Of a DNA stretch of 13,655 nt, positions 13,147 to 13,655 are shown in pieces (the stretch's first letter is position 1; the number at the start of each line of letters is the position of its first letter). A program made the position numbers and the translations under genes. The stretch covers positions 1-13,655 of the forward strand of contig JALTVH010000189.1 in NCBI GenBank assembly GCA_027049085.1. Reading direction: 5' to 3'. Source of the DNA: Aquificaceae bacterium. GTDB taxonomy: Bacteria; Aquificota; Aquificia; Aquificales; Aquificaceae. The notes beneath the pieces were generated by a model. That model made no database searches and had not been told where the DNA came from. It was given only the letters and a program-made list of their open reading frames with translations.

Positions 13147-13655
13147 ATGGAAAGGATCCTTTCCTTTGCCAGGGAAAGGGCCAAGTTAATTGACCTGATT
13201 CTATCAGAGGCGACCTCTGAGGTCAGGATAGACTGCGGAAAGGGTTGTACTTACTGCTGTTACGGCGTTCCTCTGTGGGTGAGGGGTGTGGAGGTCTTTC
13301 ACCTACTTGAGGGAGTAAACAACCTTAGCATTAAACAGAGGAAGGAAATAGCAACGAGATTGAGAAAGTATTACAGAGAGTACAGGAGCTCTGCCCAGCT
13401 TCAGGACTATAACCCTTCAAGCCCTCTCAGGGAGGGTGAGCTGGATATTGAAAGGATAGGAAATGTCTGCGGACTTGGAATGAACGAGGTTCCCTGTCCT
13501 TTTCTAGATCCTGAGGACGGTGCCTGCACAGTTTACGGAGAAAGACCCTCAATGTGCAGGCTTACCCTCTTTTCCGACAGGGAAGTTTGCAGAAAGGACT
13601 GGGAGAATCCCTTAGCCTTCATATGGAAAAACGAGATCCAGCCTTTTCAGCAGAA
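13147..13655 (+). CDS. YkgJ-like CxxxCxxCC cysteine-cluster protein (3' partial)
   Basis: The frame is open from ATG 13147 to the window end (169 codons, no stop). It carries the YkgJ-family zinc/iron-chelating cluster: IDCGKGCTYCCYG (C30, C34, C37, C38) and a second group, CGLGMNEVPCPFLDPEDGAC (C108, C117, C127) followed by RPSMCR (C137) and C148. Members bind metal, but for most the reaction is unknown; one relative, FliB, methylates flagellin lysines. No signal peptide is seen, so a cytoplasmic site is expected. It starts 35 nt after the RiPP precursor stop on the same strand and probably shares its transcript, which suggests a role in metal handling or peptide maturation. That link is inferred from position only. 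Confidence 0.85.
   Translation, partial: MERILSFARERAKLIDLILSEATSEVRIDCGKGCTYCCYGVPLWVRGVEVFHLLEGVNNLSIKQRKEIATRLRKYYREYRSSAQLQDYNPSSPLREGELDIERIGNVCGLGMNEVPCPFLDPEDGACTVYGERPSMCRLTLFSDREVCRKDWENPLAFIWKNEIQPFQQ

Noticed and set aside
1..13655. CRISPR arrays, insertion sequences, tRNA or rRNA genes.
   Set aside because: I saw no regular repeat-spacer pattern, transposase, cloverleaf with CCA stem or conserved rRNA segment on either strand.

Overview
The window (about 48% G+C by eye) is compact bacterial DNA. Genes overlap or abut almost everywhere, operons are tight, and no intergenic gap reaches 300 bases. Sulfur and thiol genes predominate: two SulP permeases, a YedE-type sulfur transporter and two DsrE-fold proteins. 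There are no rRNAs, tRNAs, insertion sequences or CRISPR arrays. This would fit a thermophilic sulfur-metabolising chemolithotroph such as a member of the Aquificota, but that placement is an inference from gene content and compactness, not from a marker gene.

Layout. Bases 1-789 hold the 3' end of an MFS transporter (UMF1-like), whose C-terminus overlaps the end of a convergent SulP gene by 53 bp. Two tandem SulP anion permeases with STAS domains lie on the minus strand (737-4615). A rho-independent terminator separates them from groES-groEL (4685-6659, minus), which is driven by a perfect TTGACA-17-TATAAT promoter. Divergent from groES is a YedE/YeeE sulfur transporter (6901-8181, plus), preceded by a 7-bp perfect palindrome.

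Bases 8171-10874 (minus) form a five-gene cluster: a cytoplasmic DsrE-like protein, a small thioredoxin-like protein, a double CcdA-like membrane protein, a Tat-exported DsrE-like protein and a MerR-family regulator. The last four overlap by 4 nt at each junction (TTGA, GTGA, ATGA). Between the first and second gene is a CCTTCC/GGAAGG dyad between a -35-like and a -10-like hexamer 19 bp apart, the layout of MerR-activated promoters. I read this as a regulated thiol or persulfide relay across the membrane: a cytoplasmic thioredoxin passes electrons through the CcdA-like protein to a periplasmic DsrE protein, with expression controlled by the MerR protein encoded at the operon's end.

After queF (10908-11300, queuosine synthesis, plus) comes a RiPP locus. 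An MNIO (DUF692) maturase and its DUF2063 partner are on the minus strand (11297-12794). Divergent from them, on plus, is an 84-residue secreted cysteine-containing precursor peptide with an EGKCG motif and an ACGGQ repeat, followed by the 5' part of a YkgJ-like cysteine-cluster protein that runs off the window. This matches the HvfABC/bufferin metallophore class in its parts, but with the precursor split onto the opposite strand and an unusual lysine/glutamate spacer.

Several first-in-transcript genes (sulP2, thioredoxin, queF, MNIO) lack a properly spaced Shine-Dalgarno and have a -10-like hexamer 6-11 nt before the start codon, suggesting leaderless or near-leaderless transcripts. Genes inside operons mostly have strong GGAGG sites.
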